A program made the translations under genes and the position numbers. From the NCBI GenBank assembly GCA_020064725.1, contig JAGTWJ010000001.1, positions 992,001 to 1,056,000 on the forward strand: a stretch of DNA of 64,000 nucleotides, in the 5' to 3' direction. The notes under the pieces were generated by a model that searched no databases, had not been told where the DNA came from, and worked only from the letters and a program-made list of their open reading frames with translations. This stretch comes from Drechslerella dactyloides (taxonomy: Eukaryota > Ascomycota > Orbiliomycetes > Orbiliales > Orbiliaceae). Positions within the stretch are counted from its first letter, which is position 1, and every line of letters starts with the position of its first letter. Below, one piece after another: positions 44,337 to 56,296 of this stretch.

Positions 44337-46303
44337 CTACGAGTTCACCGTCAAACCTTCCAAACCATCCGCCAGGCTGTCCTCGCCATCGCCGCCCATG
44401 GGTGTTTCCCGTGTGGGGCTGACGACTTTATCTAGCGCGACACTGTGCAGCGCAGGCTTGACGCCGCCCCATTGCCCACCTTCCCTCAGCCTGTCATCCC
44501 GCTTCTTCAACTGCTCGACCACCCAATCCCGAACTTCTGGGAAGCCACTCGTCAACGGCTGCTCGACGGGCTTGGGTGCAGCGGCCTCCGCTTCTTCGTC
44601 CTCCTCTTCCTCTGTGATTGTCTGAGTGGGCTGCATATCCGCCAGCCAGGGGTGCTGTAGTAGCGCAGCATATGTCGGCCGCATCTTCGGGATTTTGTGC
44701 AGCGTGCGGCGAACGAAGTCGCGCGCCTGAGGTGAGAACCCTTCTTCTGGTAAATCGGGCGGGGGACCGTCCACAATGGCCTTCATAGTATCCGATCAGT
44801 TATAAATCACCCGATAGTCCACCCCTGTAATAACAGAGGAGTGAGAGATAAGAGAGAAGCACTCACACTCAGTTGGCTGAAGATATTGTTGTACGTCTCC
44901 GGTGGGTACGGATACCTCCCCATTGCACATTCCAGAATACTCAACCCCAAACTCCACACATCACTTTGCACGCTGTACGTCCCGTCCTTAGTTACCCCGG
45001 CTTGTGCAACGCCTCCTGTCGCTATCCGCTCAGGTGCCATGTAACTCTGACACCCGATGTTTGTCTTGGCAATACTCGCCACTAAGTTTCCGGACACGCC
45101 GAAATCACAGAGTTTGACATCGCCTTTCGTGTTCACAAGGATGTTTGTGGGCTTGACGTCACGGTGGATGATGTTGTGCTCTTCCTTCAGGTACTTGAGG
45201 CCCTTGATTGTCGCCCAAGTGACCTTCCGTAGCACGTTTTCCGGCACACCATCGCCGTAGAGCTTGTCCATCGACCCGCCGTCCATCCATTCTATGCAGA
45301 TGTACACCGCGCCTTCTTGGAAGAAGGCACCGTAGAAATCGATGATGTACGGACTCACACAGCGGTGCAGGATGTCAAGCTCCATGATGATAGCGGCGAA
45401 TTTGGCCTCGTCCAGCTCAAGCCGGATCTCCTTCATCGCCATCACCACGCCGGTTAAATGGTCGTCGTCCGATGATTGTTGCTGGTCGTCGGATGGGTGT
45501 TTTGCGACGCCGGCACCGGGGACCCGTACTCGCGGCTTGCGATGAATGACTTTGTAGACGGTGCCGTAGTTGCCCTTTCCCAGCTCGTCGAGAGACTCCA
45601 GCTCGTCCAGCGAGATCCGGAATGTGCTACCCGACGAGAAATCCACCCCTTTGCCGTGGATCACTGCTTTTCCCGCGAATTTGAGTGACCCGGTTGTGGT
45701 ATCGACGTAGTTGGAGAATTTGTTGAATAGGCTGCCTGCAGCGGGGTCGCCGTTGGTGGATCCGGCCCCTCCGGCTGATACTGGAGAGGCTGTCGCCGCG
45801 CCGGGTAATCCGCCAGGCAACTTGAGTCCGCGACGGAGGCCTAACGACTGTTTCGTCGGTGGTGATGGAGCGGCTGGTGATGACTGCCAGTTTGGGGCGT
45901 TCGGCCGGGTCATCCGCGGGCTAGCGATGGGGGTGAATCCTGCCCCGCCGATAAAGGCCCCACCAGGAGATGTGGAGAGCGTGGGTGTGATATTGCCGGT
46001 CATCGAATGCTGGCGTTTCTGATGGAAAGCCTTCAGAATCGCCTGCATTTCCTTCGTGTCTCGTGGCAGTTCAGCCTTCATCGTTGATGACGCGGAGGTG
46101 GGTACGGCGGGGGACGAGACGGGCGACGACGATATAAAGGGTCTACGGGCGGCATTGAAGGCACTGAGCGGATGGGCGACTTCGGCACCAGTATCGGAAT
46201 GGGTACGAAGAGGCGACAGCTGCGGCAGCTGCGGGGATGTATCGCCAGCGGTGGGTTTGGCGGCGTCCGAGGGTATCGACGGGGGGCTGTCGGAAGCGGA
46301 CAT
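44337..46303 (-). CDS. PBS2: MAP kinase kinase of the HOG pathway (Pbs2 type)
   Basis: Two exons: complement(join(44337..44780,44867..46303)), 626 aa; the ATG at 46303 is the first in frame. It is the osmostress kinase kinase that phosphorylates Hog1. Residues 1-230 form a Ser/Pro-rich docking region. The kinase domain shows the Gly loop GKGNYGTVYK (about 242-251), the catalytic Lys in AMKEIRLE (about 291), HRDVKPTN (about 380), DFGVSG (about 400) and an activation loop whose Ser410 and Thr414 fit the S-x-x-x-T sites of MAPKKs. A ~30-residue loop between the Gly loop and the Lys is a Pbs2 habit. The 86-nt intron falls after FSQLS. I did not see a strong PxxP Sho1-binding site, though the N-terminus is Pro-rich. 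Confidence 0.92.
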
Positions 46304-49300
46304 CTCGACGGAGGGGAGGGGAGAGGTGGGTGAGGGCAAAGTAGAATTGGAGGATCAAGCCCTCCGAGTGAAGAGCGGGGGAGGGGAGTTCGGACGGCGA
46401 GAAGTATCGACAGGCGGGGAAGCGGTGAGGTTTGCCAGCTGCGATATGCGGGTGGGAGTCGATATGATGCAATGGTGCCTCGACTGCGCAGACAATGATG
46501 TCAAACAGCAGCGGTCAAACAGGCGGGCTGCAGCTGCCAGCCACCAGGCCAGGGTCGGACGGTGCGGTTTCTTGCAAGCCGCGAAGGATGCTAGCCGGGG
46601 AGGCAGGAGGTAGAACGGTCGTTGTCGAGGTATAAGTTGGGAGGATATCTCGATGCAGCGGTGAGAGACGGTGGTGCAGCAGGCGGTGCGGTTGAAGTTG
46701 ACGACGGAGTGAAGTTGAGGTTGAGGTTGCAGCGGTGGCCGTCAGATGGACTCAAATTTTTGGTGTCTCTGTCACCCGCCCAACGCCAATCAACCTCAGC
46801 CAACCAACCGCTCAGACGGCCACAACGGCAGGCAGCCCCGTCGCCTCGGCCAGAGCTCGATCCGCTCACGCTCTCGCAGGAGCAAGCAGCAGCTGCCCGC
46901 ACACGGACACTGGACACGAGGGAGGGGAGATAGAGAGGATCAGGATCAGAATCAGGCCAGCGGGTGGGTCTCGGACGGGCCCCGAAACGGTGCGAGCAGG
47001 ACGGCCCACGCCCCCGTTATGACCACGACGACTCTTCTCCAGAAATTCTCGAGGCGCAGGAAGGAATGAATGCTCACGGATCCGTCGAGCAAACGCGCGG
47101 TTGAGGTCGTCAGGCAGGCAGGCAGGCTGTGAGCTCACCTCAGCTCCGAGACAGCAGTGCACCCCGGTGCCAGACGGTCCGGCACGGTGCGGAACAGAGC
47201 GGTCCTGTTCTCACCGTTCGATATGATTGAGTTTTTCTGCACCCGTTGGGCTCTAGAATCGCCTGGCCCGTCAGTGCTCAGGCCCAACTGCAATTGATGT
47301 GTGCTCGGTGTGGGCCCGTCGCAGTAGGAACTTACCTGTACAGGATGCAGTGCGCTGCCCGGCAAACGACAGCAGCGGTGGCTGAAAGGAGAAAAAATAA
47401 ACGAGAAGTAGCAGGGCAGAGCGGCCAGGCGAAGATGAGACGAAGTCGAGAGACGTCGAGTCCAGCAAAGATAACTGCGGTGCAAGATTCGATGCGGTCC
47501 GAGATGTATCGATTCTGACGATCTCCAGGTACCGGATCCTGATGATGTTATATACCGGCTTGCGAGCTTGCTCTCCGCGGCGGCCAATCTCGCGGTTACG
47601 CCGCCAGCGTCCTTTGCAAACTTCATACACGTGTTATCCATCATTTGCTGCCGTCTATCCCACCGGGTGTATATCCCAGAAACGTCTTCGACGGCAATGC
47701 ATCTCGTCCAGTTCCTGAAGCCAAGCGGCCAGGCGACCAACTTGTTCGAGACCCGCTTCCAAGTTTTCATCCATGCAGCCCGGACCTGCAGATACAGAAG
47801 AAAAGCACGCATCCCCGTCGTCTCGACTAAACCTAACTCACTCACAGCGTGAAGTTTAGTCAAAGGGCCAGTAGGTCCGACTGATGCTGCTGTGAGGTAC
47901 GTACCAGTCGCCCAGCATCAGACGGACCCTTCGCGCAATGTCATCATCCTGCAGCGCCCACCAGCCTCGCCGCAAACTCTGCTTCTAGAGATCCCAGTCG
48001 CAGTTACACGCATGCATGCACCATGGCCTGCAGCAGGCCACCAATAGGCGTGACCTGCGAGCTTGCCTTGCCTACGAGCTTGCTTGCCCGCAAAAAGTTG
48101 GTAACTCAAAATTCCTGATTCCAGGCCACGGCCAAGGAACTGCATGGCCCATGCAGGCTGCGTGTAAAAATAGCATCAGAAGCACGTTCCCCACAGTCCG
48201 AACGTACAACGACAACCACCAGAAACTCCGAACGCGCTCTATCCAAATAACTGCAGCTCGAGCTCCACATATCAGCTATCAGATCTGCCGACTAATTATC
48301 AAGAGAAACTAAGTTGGCAAGCAAACAGTGCTTTAATATGCTCACTAACTCCTCTTTTCTCACAATTGAAGCACTTAGCCTAATATCATCGCCGTGCGGA
48401 ATCCTCCGCTATGCTTGCAGTCTGTACTCGGTGGGGGTCGCTTAACGCCGCCCACATCAGCCAGCCGCAAATTCTCTCCGACGCCGCACCCAGCTCCTCC
48501 AACCAAGCCACGAATTCCGCAACTTTGATATAGCATGCTTCAAATCCTCTATCTCCGAAACTACAACCTTAGGTAAGAAGCACTAATCTATCTACATACC
48601 ACCTAACCATCGCATTGCATCCAGCCTGCCCCACCCGCCAACATCGAATCTCGTCTCGCTTGCTCGCTCGCTACACCTAGCGTGCATGTCCTGTACCTAT
48701 CTCCCTTCCCATCTGCAGGACCGTTATTCCCCACAGGACAACCCGACGAGCGACGACGGCGAAACAGACCCTGTCTATCATTAGACCTCAGCTTCCACGA
48801 TGAGTACGGAAAGTGGAGCCGTGAGACAGAACGCGGACGTCGAACGAGTGTATATTTAGCAGCGACCCGCTTCTTTGAAGTTTTCGTGATGCAAAAACCT
48901 GATTTATGGCTCGCGTTCGAGAGCTTCTGTTGAGCTTACCGTGTCTTATATACTATAATGTACGCGCCCGTTCAATTTTCGTGTGCAACGTCCCGTCCGT
49001 ATCGATATATATAAGGATAAGGTATATTGGCCATTTTATTGAACTTATCGCCGCGTGCCGTCCTGCATGCAGGCTGCTACAATGTTCAAAGGCATCCAAA
49101 ATCGCGGTCTCACATGCTCAATGCATTACAATATATCGCGGCTTCCAGTTGGAATAAAATTTCGACCTTTATGGGCGCGTGTGAACATGTATAGAACTCA
49201 GTGACCATCATGATATCAACTTAACGCCGAGGTTTCTCTTACGTTCTCCATGATTAATTCGAGTTGAATGTGTATTCGTATACCAGCTATCATATGCATA

Positions 49301-49627
49301 TCGCGGAACTGCAAAACTTAAAGTTTGAACATCATATCTCATGTGGGGCATACAAATGCAGGCGCCAATGACAAAAAACAGTAGAAAGTTAAGGGCCACA
49401 GGGACCACCCGCAGACCAATCAATACGATCCTGCAATGCGAACAATGAACTTGCAAACAAAATCATAGCGACCTCCGTGCATGATGCCTCCCAAAGTTTA
49501 TCCATCTCCATCTCCATCTCCATCACTTCACCATCTATTCACCAATTCTAGCCATCCTATCCTCTTACCACCCGTAATGCCCTCGAACACTACAGCGCAC
49601 TCAACGGAGCGATAGTCGGCGATCATT
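46304..49627. other. Gene-poor region of about 3.3 kb
   Basis: It starts as the PBS2 promoter (purine-rich) and ends as the 3' flank of the choline kinase gene. The longest frame (242 codons, minus strand, 47135-47863) has no domain and overlaps frames on the other strand. No gene is supported. Confidence 0.4.
49497..49525. repeat. (TCCATC)n hexanucleotide tract
   Basis: Four to five near-perfect copies of the six-base unit TCCATC lie in the 3' flank of choline kinase. Confidence 0.8.
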
Positions 49628-52091
49628 TCAAACCGGCAACCACTTCAACTTGCCCTTGACATCCTGCACCCCACTCCACTCACGCACCTCCTCCTCCTTC
49701 ACGACCCCCAACGACACCAAATCACCCCACATGACCATGGCCTTCTGCTCCGCATACTTGATGTAATCAAACTCCTCCGCGTCTTCGACGCCCTCATCCC
49801 CTTCCTCGCTGACGTTCGCCTGGACGATGCCCCACAGCGCCCAGCAAGCGTTGACGGCGGCACGCCAGTCGCGGGATTCGGCCACCAGCCGCTCGACCTC
49901 GCGGTCCATCGCCTCGGCTTCCTCCCGCGTCGGCTCCTCGTGGAGGAGGAAGGGTGTGGAGCGGCGTTTGCGCGCGACGGGGTCTTCGCTGGCGTCTTCG
50001 TAGGGGAAGCCGCGGTGCTGGATGTAGGCGCGCAGCATGTTGCGTTGTTCGGCGAGCGTGGGGAATTGGGAGTCGTGGATTTTGTGAGCGCCGGGTGAGA
50101 GCAGGCAGTGGTAGTCGGACATCCATTCGCACTGTGGGCGTAACAAGAAGCTCAGCGTCAGTAAAATAAGTCTCTAATGGGGACTCTTGTTGATTGAGAG
50201 GGTTAGGGTCTGTACAAAGTGGTTGGCAAACTCGCAGCCGCGGGTGTTCGCGCCAGCGTACTCAAAGTCGATGACGATGAGGGACTCGTCGCGTGGTGGC
50301 ACGATGGGCGTCATGCTTCCGTAGAGCGGAGTGAGAGCGGGCGATTTGCTCGCCGGGGTTGGAGGGTCCGTGATCGAGTCGCGCGACATGATGTTGCCGT
50401 ATTGTGTCTACACCGTCGTTAGTCGTGAAGGCCACTCCTGGCGCATATGCAGCGTACATATGAGGAAAATAGAGACATACATCGTTATGACAGAATACGA
50501 GCTGTCGCTTGATCTCGTCGACGCCGCCGTGTCGCTCCTCCAGCCACGGCCGGTAACGTTTCTCGACGACCTCGCGCAGGACTTCCCAGCTGGTAACGAG
50601 CAGCTTGTCTCCCCTGCGTTTCTGCAAGTCCTTCATAACGCCCTCGCCGCGCGTCACCCACTTTTCCCAGTTCTTCCAAAGAACCGGGCCGTCGGAGCGC
50701 TCATGGCCGATGAGTGGGATGTGGTCGTGCAGGTCGCGTAGTCGTCGACCAATGCGGCGAGAGGTCTCCGGTATGCGCACGTCGTCGCGAGTAAGTGTTG
50801 CGGCGTCGTAGAATTCTTCGAACCGGCCGTTGTCAAAGGTGCCGAGGAGGGTAGGGCCGACTTTGTGCTTGGCGAGGCGGCGCAGGATGTTGAGCTCTGT
50901 GTCTCGGTCGATGAGGTGGCCGACTTGCGGGCCGTAGACACGCAGCAGGACAGGTCTACAAGAACGGCGTGTCAGTTGATGATTTAAACGTACTGCAAAA
51001 GCATGGACTTACTTTGGCCGGCGGCCTGGACGACGCTCCCTGCCATCAATGGGGCCCATGTGTGGCGTGTCGACATGTTGAGCAGCAGTCTCCTTAGATA
51101 TGTGCGGTGGTGTGACTTTGTAGACCTGCAGAACACGAAACTTAAGCATCAGTATGGTCTATACTGTACTAGATAGGGACAATGGATCTTACGGCATTGG
51201 TTAGGGCTCCGCTGATACGGCTGACGACCAGCTCCTCCCCGCGGTCGAGGCTGACCTTCCGCCAACGCTTGATCTTGAGTGTATGGGTCAACCGCAGAAT
51301 CTCCGCTCGAAACTCGACCGACAGCTCTCGCGAGTTGTCCAATTCGGCCTCGCACGAGGGGACATCCTGCAGGATTGTCCTCTCATTGTCTGTCGTGTAA
51401 AAGTCTTCCAGGTTCCCACTCGACGGGACCGTCCGATAGTTCCTCAACGACTTTGACGACCGGCGGCGAAAATGCGGACGCTCCAACGCGGCGGACTCAA
51501 GAATGGCTTCTAACTTCTTCAGTGAATCCAGCCCCGGCCCCGGAGGCCCGGACGGGTCGCCGGAGGGTAGGTGGTCCAGCTGCTCTTCATACCAGCTCTT
51601 AACCTGCTCGTAGAAGCTGTTGGCTGAGGGCGCTGAGGCCAGAGATTTGGAGCTCCTGCTCTGCTTCATGGTGAGGCCGTCGTGGGAGGGACCAATATCG
51701 AGATCCGCGAGGGAACCGCCGTAGGCACTGTCGACACCGGGGATGTCGGGGGAGGACTCTGCTGTCACGCGACCGTGACCGTGGCGGATCTTTGCCTGGA
51801 GGACGCCTCCGATGGTGGCACGGTGGGGCCGGATGCGGGGACTGGTGCGGGGCGAGGCGGACGGCGAATGCGAGAATTCTGTGCGGGGAAGAGCAAAAAC
51901 CAGCACGGTATCGTCAGCAGCTAGCACTTAATACTCACCCACTACGCTCCATCGGGCACGATACACGCGGGTACCGTGTCCGGGGTAAGGATGCAGGATG
52001 CAAGATGCAGGTCAGTAGGAAGTATAGTAGACGCACCGACTTTATTGGAAGCGACGGCGGCGGCCACGGCGGGCGGGATGATGGACGTCAT
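49628..52091 (-). CDS. CKI1: Choline/ethanolamine kinase
   Basis: Six exons: complement(join(49628..50131,50216..50407,50481..50955,51013..51125,51193..51878,52037..52091)), 674 aa, all phases consistent. It uses ATP to phosphorylate choline, the first step of the Kennedy route to phosphatidylcholine, in the cytosol. The N-terminal ~200 residues are Ser-rich and variable. The kinase core follows: VLLRVYGPQVGHLIDR, then the catalytic VFCHNDTQYGNIM and the choline-kinase motif VIDFEYAGANTRGCEFANHFCEWM-like block (shared out over two exons), ending in an acidic helical tail. The first intron is the longest (158 nt) and contains a second donor-like GTGAGT, so the first exon is less certain than the rest. 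Confidence 0.9.
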
Positions 52092-53959
52092 GGTGCAGCT
52101 TTGCAGCTCTGTCGGCCAATGGCGTTGAGGCGACAGCTGTACGGTCTCGCGGCTCTAACTGCTGTCGGACAAGCGCATACACACACGGGGCCTGAGAGAT
52201 CTCACGGGGCGTTAAGTTACAAGTAAGTTACTCTATGGAAATGAATTCAAGAACTAGAAGCCCGGCCAAGCGGACTCGGACCACGGTATATATAGAAGCA
52301 TCGAAGGCACGCCGAAGCCAACAGGAAAGGGGTCAGGCGACCAGGCAGCCGATAAGGGCAGGTCGCCGGTTGGCTGGCGTGGGCGACGGAGCGCAGGCCG
52401 TCTAGCTCGAGGCGGTTAGGACGCCCGCCAGATCGGACGCCCGCCGTCGTTACACACGGCTTATCGTCGAAGTCTCTCTCATCGGAACGTCCGTCCGACT
52501 GCCCTTTGTCCTGCACCCGACTGCGCTATCTAAGTATCGATCTATCTTTTCAATCCGTCCGGCGTGGGTGCGCCTTCCTCTATCTGTCGCCCGGCTCGCG
52601 TGGACCTGGGTTTTCCGACTGCCGTGCATGGGCTGACGTTTGTCGCGCGCGGCCCCCCACAGCTCCCAGGCCCAGCTGCACCAAGCGCATCCAGCAGGTC
52701 CTTTATATAATGCGAATGAATAATATCGCGGGCCTGCGACGCGTGCGCCGTCTACGAGCTGCTATTCGACGGCCGGTCTTGGACCGTCCTCCTCTGTGTG
52801 CTGACGTACGGCATCGAAATGTGTCACCGTTGGCTAATGAAATCTTGTTTGCCTCGAACGAGGAATGACACATGCGACACTCGACCGCCCTCAACTTTGT
52901 ATACGCACGCGACACGTAGCGATGGAATCCCGCCGTCCGCACTAGGGGCCAAGTCGTGGCAACTTCTCCGTTCGAAATTCTTTCGCTGCTTCTGTAGAAA
53001 TTGGTTGCCTGTGCATAGGGGCTTCGGGAGCTCCCATGCGAAATGCAAGAAGAGCCAGTCGAGTCTTCTTGCCAGCCTGTTTCATTCTGAAAGGAGGCTA
53101 TGAGGCGACAGACCATGGCTCGGAATTTAGGTACGACGCTAAATTTTTAACTTCGGCTACAGCATACAGATGCATAACCCGGCATGCCCACCGGTCCAGC
53201 TGACCCAATCCCTCCGATCCTGCGATTTGACGACCTGAAAACGCTGCAGTTGCATACGCCCTAAATCAATATGGTAGACGTCATCATTAAAATCAAGTCT
53301 GGGACGAAAGGACCTATCTGTTTTCGTCCGCGCATTTTTGCTAGCCCCATCTCATTGGGATCTTACCCTGACAGCTGACCGTTGTTGCCTGCGCATATTG
53401 CATTTGAGCCTCCGTTCATCATACCGCTTTCTGGATAACTACCATTTCTAGAAGTATTATTAACTTGCCAGGACCCCTTGCAACTAAGTCCTGTGTAACG
53501 CTATACTTTCGGGCCGGGCAGCTGGCAGCTACCCCTCCGCGTCAAGATGCCCAATTCAGGTAATTAATTGGTCCAATTTAAGCTCGTCAGGACAGCACGT
53601 CCCCCCACGAAGATATCCAAAACGTATACTAAATCTTATATTCCAATGTGGTCTACTGCATGATATCGCCAGCTGGCTGGCGTGCAAGAGTATATATATA
53701 TCCACTGGCTTCAAATTCAATTGCCCTCGCGAACTGCAGCACCGGGGGTCGTTTACTGCTTATTAACTCACCGACGAATTGTACTTACGTCCTTACGATA
53801 CTCACCAAGGCCAGATCTATGTCTGGTCCTTTCTGAAATTGATACGAGAATACTTCTAAAGGTAATGTCGCGGCAGATAGGCACACAGTTTTAACACGCT
53901 CCAAACTTTTCTTTCATAAACCGCATCTTGCTGGTTCTATATATTTATGGGCCGCCCTT
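52092..53959. other. Intergenic region of about 1.9 kb
   Basis: It holds the choline kinase promoter and then AT-rich sequence towards the tandem-module locus. Opposed frames at 52700-53116 have no motif. No gene is supported. Confidence 0.4.
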
Positions 53960-54285
53960 TTGATGTCGAACGTACATTAGCTATGATACGTAGATACTAA
54001 GTAGAATTGGTATATATACTAACCGCTGTTGTTTGGTGGCGTGGACCCACCGTTACGTGGCCACTGATAACCTCTTCTCCCCTCCTATCAAACCCCGTGA
54101 CCGTGTAATGGTCTATGGGGTGACTTGGGCTTGGATGCCTTAGGTTGCTGATATTCAATCGTTAATATAATATACACGCAGCTGAATGAGTGGTATAGAG
54201 TAAAAGGTGTGTTACTTGATCAATAGTTTATGGATATGCCGCATATCCCGGCGTTGGAAAAGTTTCTTACTTTCGACCGCCGCTT

Positions 54286-54560
54286 TTATTTGATTGTTTG
54301 TTCGGACGGGTCTACGGTGACGTGCCCGCCTCTAATCGGCTTCCCTGTCCTCCCATGCCCCGCGACAGTGTAATGTTCTGCCGCGTGGGTCGGGCTTGGA
54401 TGCCTTAGGCTGCTGATCTTCGATCATTAGTATAATAAATATACAGACAGCTAGGTCATAACTCATACCCAAAGACCCCTCACATATCTCGACGGCGGCC
54501 ATATAGCTACCCGGTACCCCAGACTCTGTCTTACCGAACGCACTTGGCTTCGTCTGTCAT
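54286..54560 (-). CDS. Hypothetical 50-aa protein carrying one tandem module
   Basis: The proposed model is complement(join(54286..54412,54535..54560)). A 26-nt first exon (MTDEAKCVR) ends at a GTAAGA donor; a 122-nt intron follows; the second exon carries the second module copy and ends after QTIK. Phase and splice ends agree, and the module sequence matches its neighbours at the protein level, but the product is tiny. It may instead be one broken exon of a larger gene. No signal peptide or known domain is visible. Confidence 0.3.
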
Positions 54561-54652
54561 AGGTCTATTTCAACCTGTGTTCTTCTAATGTCGAATATAT
54601 GTACGTTAGCTATGATACGAGATACTAAGTAACGGCTGGTAGGTATACTGAC

Positions 54653-55051
54653 CGCTATCGTTTGGAGATGTGGATCCACTGTAATGTGGCCACTTATTAC
54701 TTCTTTTCCTATTCTGCTATAACCTGTGACTGTGTAATGGTCAACAGGATGCGTCGGGCTCGGGTGCCTCAAGTTGCTAAGTAATATCTATTAATACGAT
54801 GCACAACTTGGTAAATAATATAAGATAAATGGTGTATTACTTTATGCACAACTTGTCTATGTGTCGTGTATAACGTCGTCCGAAGAGGTTGAGGCCTTCG
54901 AAAGCGCGTTTAATTGACCTAAAGGCCTCCATCTTAATATTTTGTTGGATAGCGCCAATGGGTCGCAGGTGTCCTGGCCCCTCCCCTAACAGGATTACGG
55001 GGATTCTTCTTCTTGTCGCCACATTGAAAATTTTCCCAGTAGTGACGCTAA
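54653..55051 (-). CDS. Hypothetical coding exons with the third tandem module
   Basis: Two adjacent exon-like segments, complement(join(54653..54776,54850..55051)), can be joined in phase. The upstream one reads VTTGKIFNVATRRRIPV, then LLGEGPGHLRPIGAIQQN and ends FGRRYTRHIDK. The downstream one is the third module copy. The donor between them (GTGCAT) is weak, and both outer ends open into further introns, so this is a partial model without start or stop. The amino-acid make-up looks like a folded protein. I do not recognise it. Confidence 0.3.
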
Positions 55052-55325
55052 CTTTTTTTGATTCCTATTCTATAGGCGATCTCTGGTTCGAAGCATATAG
55101 ATATCAGCTGTCTGGGTTACATTGGCGGTAAATACACGCGGTATAGTTGATAAGTGTATGCTTACGGTGCGCGTCTGTCGCATTAGATTGAGGGCGATGT
55201 GACCACGATCGCTCCAATGTCTATGCAGCTGTAATATGTGTCCGTGTAGTTGTCCACGGGCTTGGAGGTTGGGACGTGATGACATTTGCGTATCTGATGT
55301 GAACGAACGATGAGATCCATGGGAG

Positions 55326-55384
55326 AGAGGAAGTGGAGAGGGAAGTGGAGAGGGAAGTGGACAGGGAAGTGGACAGGGAAGGGA
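55326..55384. repeat. 12-bp minisatellite
   Basis: About four to five copies of a GTGGAGAGGGAA-like unit, with two sub-types differing by one base (GAGAG or GACAG). On the minus strand it reads as FPVH/FPLH repeats, but it probably lies in an intron or spacer. Confidence 0.8.
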
Positions 55385-56296
55385 GACCGCTGGAAGAAAA
55401 GGGATCGATCAGATATATATACTCCCTGATGACTAAGCCCGTGCTTCAATGAATATATGATTTATTTTCCAGTTTCGGAATGTCGTGGCATAGAGAGACG
55501 TCGACGTCGATCTCAACACACCACCATGCAACAATTTCCTCTAATATTGCTGTTTCCATAGCCTCGATGGCAGCTGAAAGTCAATTTGATTGATACGCTA
55601 TATGCATGACAATCGATCTATAGCAAGTCGACCCAGTCTGGCGCCGGCTTGGCTTGTACAATTGTGGGGGGAATAACAGATCGCGAGAGTTCTCCGAGGG
55701 TCTTAAGTAATAGGAACTCGTAGAGATCAATCGATTGCTGGGTATATATATGAAGTCTACAAGCATTCTTTGACTAATACACCGTGCTATTATCATAATG
55801 GGACCGAAACGATAATTATAACCGCCCTTCTTCTACAGCGCCTGTTATCGATAATTAATGGTCGAGGCCGTCTCCTCCTAGCCCAAATGATCCTATAATC
55901 CGTACCGATACTGTTTCTTGGCAGGGGGTTCCTATTTCCGCATTGCTGACATGTATGTTTCATCTGGACGCTGACCGTCAACACACATTGGCCACGCGGG
56001 GACCCAGAGCCGCAACAAGGCTGATGACTAGCAGGGGACCTTGCGCCTAGTAAAACGCGGGAGTCTATCAATTCAGACATTATCGACTAATCCCCCAACG
56101 TCGCGAAGTCTCTATTTTCTGGCTGTATATATTTTGAAGGTCCTTGTCAGCATCTGGTTTCCGAGACATAGCCATGGTCTTGCAACAATACCATCTTTGT
56201 GAGACAGTGCAGCAGTAAAACGGCAGTTTCAAAGCTTTCATGGAGCGGGATGACATGAGCACACACGGTACTTCAGTTGACGGCATTTGAACAAAG
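55385..56296. other. Region between the tandem-module locus and the NACHT-WD40 gene
   Basis: It contains one exon-like minus-strand segment (about 55470-55572, after a TTTCAG acceptor) reading AIEAMETAILEEIVAWW and then CVEIDVDVSLCHDIPKLE, possibly an upstream exon of the module locus. Minus-strand frames at 55793-56080 and 56080-56286 have starts but no motif. The promoter of the NACHT-WD40 gene must be here. Confidence 0.35.

Larger units (their letters stand above)
53960..55290 (-). repeat. Tandem copies of an exon-like module of unknown family
   Basis: At least four diverged copies of a ~125-bp module lie head to tail: about 54030-54150, 54286-54412, 54653-54776 and 55160-55275. Copies 1-3 read on the minus strand as LRHPSP, then HYTV-x-G, R-x-G, GGH or SGH followed by V/ITV, then QT. 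Each begins after an AG acceptor in phase 2; copies 1 and 3 end at a GTTAGT/GTCAGT donor. Copy 4 has lost one base in the middle. The flanks also align: copies 1 and 3 share a downstream block with CATAGCTAA at about 53970-54000 and 54590-54635. So the unit was duplicated with introns. Protein similarity is kept while many bases differ. I recognise no family. Confidence 0.65.

Noticed and set aside
43841..44422. A 193-codon plus-strand frame
   Set aside because: It is a purine-rich low-complexity translation in the 3' flank of PBS2.
47135..47863. A 242-codon minus-strand frame
   Set aside because: No domain, no splice logic and mirrored by plus-strand frames; most likely chance.
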